This document shows positions 1-7,443 of a stretch of DNA of 20,481 nucleotides, one piece after another. The stretch's first letter is position 1. Every line of letters starts with the position of its first letter. The stretch is from assembly GCA_026390195.1 (NCBI GenBank), contig JAPLGK010000095.1, forward strand, positions 1 to 20,481, given 5' to 3'. A program made the translations under genes and the position numbers. The notes beneath the pieces were generated by a model that was not told where the DNA came from, made no database searches, and worked only from the letters and a program-made list of their open reading frames with translations. The DNA is from Caldisericota bacterium. Its GTDB lineage: Bacteria; Caldisericota; Caldisericia; Cryosericales; Cryosericaceae.

Positions 1-108
1 GAAATTGCCTGAATTGCGGTCGACCACGGCAACGTCATGGCCTTCTTCCGAGAGCTTCGTAGCAAGCTGAGCGCCAAGGCGCCCACAACCAACAATAACA
101 ATATACAT
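1..108 (-). CDS. trkA: TrkA-family potassium uptake regulator, N-terminal fragment (cut by left edge)
   Basis: Only the first 36 codons are in the window; the rest lies beyond the left edge. The peptide begins MYIVIVGCGRLG and contains the Rossmann nucleotide-binding motif G7-C-G9-R-L-G12, with an acidic residue (D30) closing the second beta strand. This is the standard start of RCK/TrkA_N domains, which bind NAD(H) or ATP and gate Trk/Ktr-type K+ channels from the cytoplasmic side. The start is ATG at 108-106, preceded by a GAGGAG ribosome binding site about nine bases upstream. The gene diverges from the ABC transporter operon and has its own good promoter at 158-185. What cannot be seen is whether it is a one- or two-domain regulator, or whether a membrane partner follows. 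Other Rossmann proteins could begin alike, but this spacing and sequence favour TrkA. Confidence 0.8.
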   Translation of the reverse strand, partial: MYIVIVGCGRLGAQLATKLSEEGHDVAVVDRNSGNF

Positions 109-139
109 GACAAACATCTCCTCGCGAATCCCTGAAGGG

Positions 140-160
140 ACTCATTGCAAACAAATGAGT
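140..160. promoter_or_regulatory. Inverted repeat over the trkA transcription start (candidate operator)
   Basis: ACTCATT (140-146) and AATGAGT (154-160) form a perfect 7-base inverted repeat with a 7-base centre. It overlaps the -10 box and the predicted start point of the trkA promoter, where a repressor would block initiation. It could instead form a small hairpin at the 5' end of the mRNA. The role is inferred from position only. Confidence 0.4.
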
Positions 161-185
161 ATAGGCAACCCTCACCGGACGTCAA
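158..185 (-). promoter_or_regulatory. Sigma70-type promoter of the trkA-like gene
   Basis: On the minus strand the -35 box is TTGACG (180-185) and the -10 box is TATACT (158-163), separated by 16 bases; each differs from consensus at one position. Transcription should start near 150, leaving a leader of about 40 bases. The -10 region is overlapped by the dyad at 140-160. Confidence 0.7.
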
Positions 186-222
186 GGTTTCCAATCTCCT
201 TACTTGGGGTGTCCCTTCACGT

Positions 223-270
223 CGCCGGACAAGACCTATTCATAGACCCTGCGTTCTTGCAGGTCCGGCG
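223..270. repeat. GC-rich 8-bp inverted repeat upstream of the permease gene
   Basis: CGCCGGAC (223-230) and GTCCGGCG (263-270) are perfectly complementary and separated by 32 bases. A weak plus-strand promoter-like pair, TTGCAG (257-262) and TACCAT (280-285) with 17-base spacing, overlaps the right arm. This is the only promoter candidate I can offer for the transporter operon, and it is poor. The repeat may be an operator or a leader structure; no known riboswitch class was recognised. Confidence 0.3.
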
Positions 271-319
271 CAACCGTGCTACCATGAGCCGCGCACATTT
301 GCCGTCACGAGGAGAGACC

Positions 320-2173
320 ATGCAGGAACCACTCGAAAACCAACCCATCAAGACAAGTCCGGGAGGAAGTCGTCCGCGCCGCACGCGAGCTACGTCTCCG
401 GTCGTATGGGGCCAGTCAGGCGCTGTCATGGCATTCTACCACAGCGGGGCGCTGGCCGACATCGTCATCATTCTGGGGATCCTCGGGGTCTTCTATGGTA
501 TAACGCAGGTCGGACGCGAGTGGACGGGCGTACTGAGGCCGACGGTTCTGATCGACCTGTCGTTTCGTGCGCTGCCCCGGTACACGCTGTTCTCACTGGT
601 CCGTGGGTTGGCCGCCTATTGCATCTCCTTCCTCTTCACTATTGTGTACGGCTACTGGGCGGCCAAGGACCGGCTGGCCGAGAGACTGCTTGTGCCCATC
701 CTGGACATCCTGCAGAGCATCCCCGTCCTGGGGTTCATGCCGGGCGTCGTGCTGGCACTGGTGTCCCTCTTCCCCAACAGCAATATTGGACTGGAACTTG
801 CTGCAGTACTGATGATCTTTACGGGACAGGCATGGAACATGACCTTTAGTTTCTACAACTCGCTTAAGTCGGTACCGCGGGACCTCCAGGAAGCCGGCAC
901 CATCTATCGGTTCAACTGGTGGCAACGTCTCACGCAGATCGAGATGCCTTACGGCGCCGTCGGCCTCATCTGGAACAGCATGATGAGCATGGCCGGTGGA
1001 TGGTTCTTCCTCATGGTCACCGAGGCATTTCAACTAGGCAACAGGGATTTCAGGCTGGCTGGCATCGGATCCTACATGTCAGTCGCCGTCGAGAAGGGCA
1101 ACGTGTCTGCCATGATCGCAGCGATTGTCGCCATGGTACTGATGATCGTAGCGCTGGACCAGTTACTGTGGCGGCCGACCGTTGTCTGGGCACAGAAGTT
1201 TCGTATCGAAGACACGAGCCAGGAAGATTCGATGGACTCATGGTTCCTGGACCTCCTCCACCACTCGCATATCCTGCGCTGGATCGGCGCCGCAAGCTCC
1301 TCCGTCGGCCGGTCGTTCAGTAGCCTGGTTTCACGGCTTCTCCCGCACACTCCTCTCAACATGCCGGGCACCTCTCCAGTTGCCTCTGCTCCCAATAAGC
1401 ATGGAGTGCCGAACCGTTCTTCTTTCTCCGTCGTCTTCTCTCGAGTCCTGTTCTTCCTGCTGGCGGCCGGACTGGCCTTTGCCCTCGCCCGGGTCGTCCG
1501 CCTCCTCATGTCCGTTCGCATCAATGAATGGCTAAGCCTGCTGAGGAGTGATCTCCTGACCCTGGCACGCGTAACTGTGGCCATTGCCCTGGGGACCCTG
1601 TGGGCCTTGCCCGCAGGTCTGCGCATCGGACTCTCGCCAAAACTGTCGAGGATCATGCAGCCAATCGTCCAGGTCGCGGCATCGTTCCCGGCACCGATGC
1701 TGTTCCCGGCCGTGATCCTCCTGCTGGCTCTGCTCAGAGTCAATATAGGCTTCGGCAGTGTCGTGCTCATGCTGCTCGGCACCCAATGGTACATCTTGTT
1801 CAACGTTATTGCCGGCGCGCAGGCTATTCCCTCCGACCTCAAAGAAGCGGCTGCGAGCTACCGTGTCACAGGCAGGCAACGCTTCTGGTCCCTGTACCTG
1901 CCAGCCATATTCCCCGACCTCGTGACAGGCTGGGTAACGGCGACTGGTGGAGCCTGGAACGCCAGCATCGTCGCAGAGATTGTGACGTTCCGCGGTGAAA
2001 CCCTCAGGGCGCAGGGGATCGGATCTGTCATCAGTGAGGCCGCGTTTGGCGCCAAATTCGCTGAACTGGCCGCCGCAATTCTCATCATGTCGCTGACCGT
2101 CGTGCTCATCAACCGCTTCGTCTGGCGCAGACTGTACGCGGTCGCCAGCACGCAGTATAACCTCAGCAAGTAG
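320..2173 (+). CDS. Duplicated ABC transporter permease (NitT/TauT-like anion family)
   Basis: A 617-residue inner-membrane protein carrying two complete binding-protein-dependent permease (MetI-like) domains in one chain. The first spans roughly residues 45-290 and the second roughly 375-605; the linker of about 80 residues is polar and rich in Ser and Pro. Each half has a cytoplasmic EAA coupling loop: EAGTIYRFNWW from residue 191 and EAAASYRVTGRQ from residue 509, both followed by the expected MP or LP pair. This is the architecture of COG4986 (anion transport, duplicated permease), so the gene supplies both membrane halves of one importer. The start is ATG 320, with AGGAG at 310-314; the frame is open further upstream, but that stretch has no ribosome site and no membrane character. 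The ATPase gene follows after 10 bases. No substrate-binding protein is nearby, so the substrate is unknown. Confidence 0.85.
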   Translation: MQEPLENQPIKTSPGGSRPRRTRATSPVVWGQSGAVMAFYHSGALADIVIILGILGVFYGITQVGREWTGVLRPTVLIDLSFRALPRYTLFSLVRGLAAYCISFLFTIVYGYWAAKDRLAERLLVPILDILQSIPVLGFMPGVVLALVSLFPNSNIGLELAAVLMIFTGQAWNMTFSFYNSLKSVPRDLQEAGTIYRFNWWQRLTQIEMPYGAVGLIWNSMMSMAGGWFFLMVTEAFQLGNRDFRLAGIGSYMSVAVEKGNVSAMIAAIVAMVLMIVALDQLLWRPTVVWAQKFRIEDTSQEDSMDSWFLDLLHHSHILRWIGAASSSVGRSFSSLVSRLLPHTPLNMPGTSPVASAPNKHGVPNRSSFSVVFSRVLFFLLAAGLAFALARVVRLLMSVRINEWLSLLRSDLLTLARVTVAIALGTLWALPAGLRIGLSPKLSRIMQPIVQVAASFPAPMLFPAVILLLALLRVNIGFGSVVLMLLGTQWYILFNVIAGAQAIPSDLKEAAASYRVTGRQRFWSLYLPAIFPDLVTGWVTATGGAWNASIVAEIVTFRGETLRAQGIGSVISEAAFGAKFAELAAAILIMSLTVVLINRFVWRRLYAVASTQYNLSK

Positions 2174-2183
2174 AGGAGACCTC

Positions 2184-3479
2184 ATGGAAGACTCTGTGCA
2201 ACAGCCCGTCCTGCTCTCCAGTGAGAACGTCACTCAGCGTTTCTCGATGCCCAACGGAAACATGGTGACCGTCCTGGACAACATCAGCATGGAGATACGG
2301 AAGGGAGAAATCATCTGCCTCATCGGTCCCTCGGGCTGTGGCAAGTCGACGTTTCTGCGCATCCTGGCCGGCCTCATGAGGCCTACCAGCGGCAAGGTGC
2401 TCGCCCGCGGCACGGAAATGACGGGCCTGACCCCCGGCGTCGGCATGGTGTTTCAGATGTTCGCCCTCTTCCCATGGATGACCGTGAGCGAAAACATCCA
2501 GTCCGTCCTCGTCCCTCTGCAGCTCCCACGTGAAGAAGTGCAGCACCGCGTCAGCACCGTGATCAAGATGGTAGGTCTTGAGGGCTTCGAAGAGGCCTAT
2601 CCACGTGAGATCTCGGGCGGCATGAAGCAGCGTGTGGGTATCGCGCGCGGTCTTGCGGTACAGCCCGAGCTTCTGTTCATGGACGAGCCCTTCAGTGCTG
2701 TGGACGCCTTGACGGCGGAGTCGCTTCGGGCAGACCTGGTCGATATCTGGGATGAAGCTGACGGCCAGCCAGCGTCCATCATCATGGTCAGCCACGACAT
2801 CAAGGAAGTCGTTTACATGGCCGATCGCATCGTTGTCTTCTCGGCGAACCCGGGGCGCATCCGTACGATCGTCCAGAACCAACTGGCACGACCTCGCGAC
2901 TATCGGGCTCCGGGATTCCTGGCGATGGTCGACTACCTCCACGACGTCATTACGACGAACGAACTGCCCGACATCCCTCCTGCAGCGGTGAGCACTCCCT
3001 CGCAACCCGTTTACGAACCACTTCCGCCAGTCTCGTCAGGTGACGTCGTTAGCTTTGTCGAATACCTGGACTCGCATGGCGGCCAAGGCGACGTCTTCGT
3101 TCTGGCTCACGAATTCGGCAAGGAATTCAGTGACCTCATCAACATCGTCAAGGCTGCCGAAATGCTCGATTTCATCGATACGCCAAAGCAGCGCACCGTG
3201 CTGACGCCCCTCGGGCATCGCTTCTCGGACATGGACACCGAGAACCAGAAAGTCGTCTGGAAACAGCAGATCCTGACTCTCAGCATCTTCAAGGCGGTTC
3301 ACGCGGACGTTCAGGCATCCCGGAATGGCACCATGCTCGACGACGAGGTCCAGGACCGCCTGGCACAACTGTTGCCCAACGAAAACCCGGAATTCACCTT
3401 CGCGACCTTCATCAACTGGGCCCGGTTTGGCAATCTGCTCGCATTCGACGAGGACTCGGACGAGGTGTCGCTCCAGTAA
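2184..3479 (+). CDS. ABC transporter ATPase with C-terminal AAA-associated domain
   Basis: A 431-residue cytoplasmic ATPase that should power the preceding permease. The N-terminal 250 residues are a NitT/TauT-type nucleotide-binding domain: Walker A GPSGCGKST (48-56), Q-loop Q91, signature SGGMKQR (144-150), Walker B LLFMDEP (163-169) and switch histidine H204. After a Pro-rich linker (about 262-284), an extra domain of about 140 residues follows. It resembles the AAA-associated C-terminal domain (PF09821-like, COG4754) that accompanies duplicated permeases of this class. Its role is not established; regulation or substrate sensing is plausible. The start is ATG 2184 with a GAGGAG site in the 10-base gap after the permease, so the pair is one operon. 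The end is followed only by a weak 5-bp hairpin (3511-3526). Confidence 0.85.
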   Translation: MEDSVQQPVLLSSENVTQRFSMPNGNMVTVLDNISMEIRKGEIICLIGPSGCGKSTFLRILAGLMRPTSGKVLARGTEMTGLTPGVGMVFQMFALFPWMTVSENIQSVLVPLQLPREEVQHRVSTVIKMVGLEGFEEAYPREISGGMKQRVGIARGLAVQPELLFMDEPFSAVDALTAESLRADLVDIWDEADGQPASIIMVSHDIKEVVYMADRIVVFSANPGRIRTIVQNQLARPRDYRAPGFLAMVDYLHDVITTNELPDIPPAAVSTPSQPVYEPLPPVSSGDVVSFVEYLDSHGGQGDVFVLAHEFGKEFSDLINIVKAAEMLDFIDTPKQRTVLTPLGHRFSDMDTENQKVVWKQQILTLSIFKAVHADVQASRNGTMLDDEVQDRLAQLLPNENPEFTFATFINWARFGNLLAFDEDSDEVSLQ

Positions 3480-3537
3480 CACGAGCCGCTTGCAGCCCCA
3501 TCACAGTCACGGCTCCCTGAAGAGCCTGAACCTGGGG

Positions 3538-3564
3538 TTGACAGAACGCGCACGGTTGTATAAT
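3538..3564 (+). promoter_or_regulatory. Consensus sigma70 promoter of the pyrophosphatase gene
   Basis: Both hexamers are perfect, TTGACA (3538-3543) and TATAAT (3559-3564), but they are only 15 bases apart. Transcription would begin near 3571 and give a leader of about 65 bases before ATG 3637. Confidence 0.75.
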
Positions 3565-3636
3565 AACTTTTTGTTCGTCGTCCTGGCAGGAGGGCTGTGT
3601 TTGTTTCCCTCTGGGGCCAGCCTCTGGAGGCTCGAA

Positions 3637-5607
3637 ATGAAACTGCTCATCATTCCTGTCGTTGCCGGCCTTACCTGTATTGGAGCCGCACTCTATCTGT
3701 TCCTCAGGCTGAAGGCAGCCAGGATCTCCTCGCCGAAAATGAGCGAAATTGCCGGCTACATAGCAATTGGAGTGCGGGCATACCTTTCTCGCCAGCTCCG
3801 GGCGATCCTGCTCGTCACTCCTATCGTAGCAATAGTTCTGGGCTTCACTCTGAACATCTGGATCGCAGTGACATTCGTGCTCGGCGTCTTTACCTCGCTG
3901 ATTACGGCGTACATGGGGATGAGCGCGTCCACTCGCGCAAACGTCAAGACCGCCGACGACGCGACCCGCTCGGTGAACACAGCGTTCCACACGGCTGTCT
4001 TCGGCGGATCCATCATGGGTTTCTCCATCACGGGATTCAGTCTTGTCGTGCTGTCAGTGCTCTACCTGCTGTTCAAGGATCCAAACCCCCTCGTCGGTTT
4101 TGGATTTGGAGCCAGTCTCGCGGCCCTCTTTGCCCAGATCGGTGGAGGCATCTACACCAAGGCAGCCGATATCGGAGCGGATCTCGTCGGCAAGATCGAG
4201 GCGAATATTCCCGAGGACGACCCACGAAACCCCGCTGTTGTCGCCGACCTGGTGGGCGACAATGTCGGCGACTGTGCCGGCAGAGGCGCAGACCTCTTCC
4301 AGACGTTCTCAGATGATGTCGTCACCGGAATGGTCGTTGCTCTCACGCTGGTCCCCAAGTACGGAGGTGCTGTGCTCTTCTTCCCCATGCTCCTCCAGTC
4401 GGCCGGCCTTGCTGCTTCGATGCTTGGTGTCCTGTCCATACGGCTCTTCGACCGAAGCAAGCCCGAGACCGCTTTCTACTTCGGCATGGCTGTGACCACC
4501 GTCTTTGCCGTGCTCGGCTCCTTCCTGGTCAGCCATTTCCTGGTTCACGACATGGCCCTCTTCATCGGCACCTGCCTGGGAGTCGCAACCACCCTCGTGT
4601 CTTCGATCATCACGCGGTACTACGCGGGTTCCTCGGGAAAACCGGTCCACGACATTGCCGATGCATCCAAGCGCGGCGTGGCGCTCAACGTCATCACAGG
4701 ACTCTCCGCTGGCCTGCAGAGCCCACTGGGATCTATCGTCATGATTGTCATCGCCGTCGCAGCGGCATACTTTGTCTCCGGAGGCTCGCTGATGGCAATC
4801 GTCGCGGTCAACATCGGTACCGATTTGTTGATCGGCTACATCATGACTGCCGATGCCTTCGGTCCAATCATCGACAACGCATCCGGTATCGCAGAGATGT
4901 CAGGGGCGCACGAGCAGGTCGTGCACTCGCTGTCACAGCTGGACTCGGTCGGCAACACCATGAAGGCAACGACCAAGGCCTATGCGATGTCATCCGGCAC
5001 AGTAACGTCATTCGTTCTGTTCTCGACGTACTTCTCCATTGTCGGCCTCAAGACGATGAACGTGATGGAGCCCTACTCCATTGCATTCATTCTGCTCGGG
5101 ATCTGCCTCCCATACCTCATCAGTTCACTTACCATTGGCTCGGCAGCCAGGACGGCAATGCTTATGGTCGACGAAGTCCGCCGCCAGTTCAGGACCATCC
5201 CTGGCATCCTAAGGGGCGAAGCAAACCCCGACTATGCAACCTGCATCGACATCTCGACACGCAACGCCCTCAAAGAGATGATCCTTCCGGGCGTCATCAG
5301 CATCGCCGTGCCAATCCTGGTGGGACTGGTTTTCGGTCACTGGGCGCTCGGTGCACTCCTCATCGGAGCAGTACTCAGTTCAGCCCTACTGGGGCCATTC
5401 TTCAACAACACGGGCACGGCCTTCGACAATGCAAAGAAACTCATCGAAGACGGTGGACGCAAGGGCTCCTTCGAACATCAGGCGGCCGTTGCTGCGGACA
5501 CCGTCGGCGATCCACTCAAGGACGTCGCAGGACCTGCTCTGCTCATCTTCATGAAGCTCATCGGCATGGCAGCCTTGCTCATCGCGGGGATCAAGCCGCT
5601 GTTCTAG
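3637..5607 (+). CDS. hppA: Membrane-bound proton-pumping pyrophosphatase, K+-independent type
   Basis: Hydrolyses pyrophosphate and uses the energy to pump ions, normally H+, across the cytoplasmic membrane. The 656-residue length and some 15-16 hydrophobic segments fit the family. Catalytic landmarks are present: D178-x7-K186-x-E188 (DIGADLVGKIE), the DNVGDCAG loop (208-215), a second loop with D413-N414, and the C-terminal DTVGDPLKD loop (621-629). At the cation-determining site the sequence is GNTMKATT (439-446): Lys443 and Thr446 replace the Ala and Gly of K+-dependent enzymes, so K+-independent activity is predicted. The start is ATG 3637, with TGGAGG six bases upstream. An upstream in-frame extension overlaps the ATPase gene and has no family similarity. 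The gene appears to be transcribed alone from the promoter at 3538-3564. Na+ pumping is not excluded, but known Na+ pumps need K+. Confidence 0.95.
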   Translation: MKLLIIPVVAGLTCIGAALYLFLRLKAARISSPKMSEIAGYIAIGVRAYLSRQLRAILLVTPIVAIVLGFTLNIWIAVTFVLGVFTSLITAYMGMSASTRANVKTADDATRSVNTAFHTAVFGGSIMGFSITGFSLVVLSVLYLLFKDPNPLVGFGFGASLAALFAQIGGGIYTKAADIGADLVGKIEANIPEDDPRNPAVVADLVGDNVGDCAGRGADLFQTFSDDVVTGMVVALTLVPKYGGAVLFFPMLLQSAGLAASMLGVLSIRLFDRSKPETAFYFGMAVTTVFAVLGSFLVSHFLVHDMALFIGTCLGVATTLVSSIITRYYAGSSGKPVHDIADASKRGVALNVITGLSAGLQSPLGSIVMIVIAVAAAYFVSGGSLMAIVAVNIGTDLLIGYIMTADAFGPIIDNASGIAEMSGAHEQVVHSLSQLDSVGNTMKATTKAYAMSSGTVTSFVLFSTYFSIVGLKTMNVMEPYSIAFILLGICLPYLISSLTIGSAARTAMLMVDEVRRQFRTIPGILRGEANPDYATCIDISTRNALKEMILPGVISIAVPILVGLVFGHWALGALLIGAVLSSALLGPFFNNTGTAFDNAKKLIEDGGRKGSFEHQAAVAADTVGDPLKDVAGPALLIFMKLIGMAALLIAGIKPLF

Positions 5608-5623
5608 CGCGGACATTGCGCTA
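5605..5623 (+). terminator. Weak hairpin at the end of hppA
   Basis: TAGCGC (which includes the hppA stop codon) and GCGCTA form a perfect 6-bp stem with a 7-base loop. No run of T follows, so it may be a Rho-assisted or 3'-stabilising structure rather than a true intrinsic terminator. Confidence 0.3.
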
Positions 5624-5663
5624 TCATCTGGACGAGGTGAGGGTGCAGGACGGCTCACGCCTC

Positions 5664-5693
5664 TTGTACGAACCCTCGCTCTTCTGGTATAGT
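5664..5693 (+). promoter_or_regulatory. Extended -10 promoter of the GIDE-like gene
   Basis: TTGTAC (5664-5669) and TATAGT (5688-5693) are 18 bases apart, and the -10 box is preceded by TGG, forming an extended -10 element. The start point would be near 5700, about 30 bases before ATG 5729. Confidence 0.6.
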
Positions 5694-5728
5694 ATCGCTA
5701 TCTCATGATGCCAGCAGAGGAGTGACTC

Positions 5729-6451
5729 ATGAACGTAGCACAGTTCACCACCGGTTTATTGCTTATCGTCCTGTCTGCAGGACTCTACTTCGCGTCAAGA
5801 TCGCGCAAGTCGAACGCCGGCCAGCTCAACCAGGCACAGACACTGGACCTTCATCAGGCTGCGCAGGGCCGTTCATATGGCAAGTTTCAGGGTTCCATCG
5901 TCGCCGACCAACCACTCACCGCGCCCTATTCTGCTCGCCCGGCGGTCGCCTGGAGCGCGCACCTGGAGAAAGGGACCGAGGACTCGGACGAGGACGGCAC
6001 CACGACCAACTGGGAGACCGTGTGCTCGCAGTCTGCCAGAACGCCGTTCCGGATGGAGGGCGCCGGCGAGTTGTGGTTCGACGAGCGCGGCGGTCTGCCC
6101 ACCCTGGACGCGCCTTCGACCTTTGACCAGTACATCCATGACGCCACAAACCCCATCATTGCACCCTACGTCACCAACCATGGCCTGCTCAGTCGGCTGA
6201 GCAAGCCGAACTTTCACGCCGTCGAGACATCGTTCGCTCCCGGCAGCCAGGGTTTCTTTGTCGGCCCTGTCGAGGCGGTCAACGGGTTCTGGGTTGCGCG
6301 TCCCGGCCAGGGTAAGGAATACAGCGTCCTGACGTGGAAGAGCGAACAGCAGATCCGAAGCCGCATGAGTCGTGCCGGCACGATCTGGTGGGTACTCAGC
6401 CTGGTCGCGCTGGCAGCAGGGATCCTCGCCATCATCATCTCGTTCAACTAG
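5729..6451 (+). CDS. GIDE-like membrane protein of unknown function
   Basis: A 240-residue protein with one hydrophobic segment at each end (about 5-22 and 218-238) and a soluble domain between. The middle part has the pattern of the GIDE domain (PF12483): a short basic turn, then GKFQGSIVADQPLTAPYS (51-68), an aromatic strand (WSAHLEKG), an acidic insert, W95, and RTPFRMEGAGELWFDERGG (104-122). In animals this domain occurs in the membrane ligase MULAN/MUL1 between two transmembrane segments, next to a RING finger. Bacterial relatives lack the RING, as here: there are no cysteine/histidine zinc ligand clusters. No biochemical role is established for bacterial versions. ATG 5729 is preceded by GAGGAG. 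The gene is monocistronic, with its own promoter and a strong hairpin after it. Confidence 0.6.
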   Translation: MNVAQFTTGLLLIVLSAGLYFASRSRKSNAGQLNQAQTLDLHQAAQGRSYGKFQGSIVADQPLTAPYSARPAVAWSAHLEKGTEDSDEDGTTTNWETVCSQSARTPFRMEGAGELWFDERGGLPTLDAPSTFDQYIHDATNPIIAPYVTNHGLLSRLSKPNFHAVETSFAPGSQGFFVGPVEAVNGFWVARPGQGKEYSVLTWKSEQQIRSRMSRAGTIWWVLSLVALAAGILAIIISFN

Positions 6452-6469
6452 CACATCTGGTGGCATAGC

Positions 6470-6508
6470 ATGCAGAACGGGCCGGCCGTCTGGCCCGCTC
6501 TGCATTTC
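6470..6508 (+). terminator. Strong hairpin terminator after the GIDE-like gene
   Basis: Arms of 14 bases (6470-6483 and 6492-6505, with one A-C mismatch at 6477/6498) enclose an 8-base loop, followed by a short T run. It lies 18 bases after the stop codon. The minus-strand remnants also end just beyond it, so it may work in both directions. Confidence 0.65.
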
Positions 6509-6522
6509 CCGCATGTGACTCG

Positions 6523-6609
6523 TCAGGGGTTGGGCATTCCGACCATGGCAACGCGCAGGTCCTGCTGGCCTGCCTCAAGGAATGCCTCAAAACGACGTAG
6601 CGTTCCCAC
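6523..6609 (-). CDS. Possible 28-codon remnant or small ORF after the methyltransferase pseudogene
   Basis: Directly after the stop codon of the methyltransferase remnant, the same frame resumes with GTG (6609-6607) and reads 28 codons to TGA at 6525-6523. The peptide includes RRFEAFLEAGQQDLRVAMVG, which is amphipathic and looks like real coding sequence. A GGAG motif lies just upstream. It may be the C-terminus of the original methyltransferase separated by a stop, a fragment of a deleted downstream gene, or chance. I do not recognise a family. Confidence 0.2.
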   Translation of the reverse strand: MGTLRRFEAFLEAGQQDLRVAMVGMPNP

Positions 6610-7443
6610 CTATTCTCCGAATAGCCCACCCTTCACGTCGTCGGCTCCCGGCTCGGCGATGACGGTCATCTTGCACCCGTTGCGCGCCTCCTCGGGCGGC
6701 AGTTGCAGGGGCAGGAACTCCTTGAACAGGTCGGCAGCCGACACCAGTTGCAGGCGCGGGATTTCGCGCTGGTTGTTGTACTTGTAGACACCCGCCTTGC
6801 GTGCCTCGGTACGCATGCCGTCGGTCGGCTCTTGCAGGGTAATCAGAATGCCAAAGTCGGCGCCCTGGTGATCCACCGTGCCGGCCAGGTCACGCACCAT
6901 GCCGGGGTTGACCGCGATGGTCCCCTTGACCGAGATGACACCCTTGCCCGCCTTGCTGTCCTTGGCCGGGTCCCAGAAGTGCAGCACGCGGTCCACGCCG
7001 TGGTCGCCTGTCTTGCGGTCGCTAGACATGGCGCCGGGTCGCAGTGCAGGTAGATACTGCCCGTGTCCTTCAGCACACGGCCAACTCCAGCAGGCGTGGG
7101 GCCATCATGGTCAGGTAGGCCATCATGGGCGTCTCACCCAGGTACTCGCGCATCGAGGTCATCAGCTTGATGAGGCGCTCACCGTGCCGGCATGGCGCGT
7201 GAGATCGCGGTCGATGACGAAGCAGCGATACGTCTCGTCCGCCTCGGCGCTCCACGTCCACGTGTCCTCGAAGGCCTGGATCTGTGCTGTGGCCTTGGCA
7301 GCCGACTCCTTCTCGGGCTGGAAGATGATGTTGTAGTTGGCGCCGCTGTTGAACGGCGGGTCGAGATATACAAGGTCGACAGACGGGTCTGCGATGCTGT
7401 CGCGCAGGACCTCAAGGTTGTCGCCAAAGCACAGAGTGTTCAT
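6610..7443 (-). pseudogene. Degraded site-specific DNA methyltransferase (N6-adenine/N4-cytosine type)
   Basis: Pieces of one methyltransferase gene lie in successive reading frames. From ATG 7443 the first frame gives MNTLCFGDNLEVLRDSIAD and the catalytic motif LDPPFNS, and continues to about 7195. A second frame then gives MREYLGETPMMAYLTMMAPR (about 7170-7085), and a third gives VLKDTGSIYLHCDP (7075-7034). At about 7030 the sequence jumps to the C-terminal region (DRKTGDHGVDRVLHFW...), ending at the stop 6612-6610 after ITLQEPTDGM. At least two frameshifts and a large internal deletion, probably several hundred residues judging from full-length relatives, make it non-functional. Intact relatives methylate adenine or cytosine in DNA, often within restriction-modification systems. 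The start codon overlaps the ATPase stop as ATGA, so the genes were once translationally coupled. Confidence 0.85.

Noticed and set aside
107..319. N-terminal extension of the permease frame starting at ATG 107
   Set aside because: It would overlap the trkA start region, lacks a ribosome site and shows no membrane or family character; ATG 320 has AGGAG and fits the domain start.
1072..3005. Long minus-strand frames opposite the permease and ATPase genes
   Set aside because: They are shadows of the plus-strand genes, with low-complexity Arg/Ser-rich or His/Asp-rich composition and no homology.
3511..3526. Hairpin GGCTC/GAGCC after the transporter ATPase gene as a terminator
   Set aside because: The stem is only five base pairs and no T run follows.
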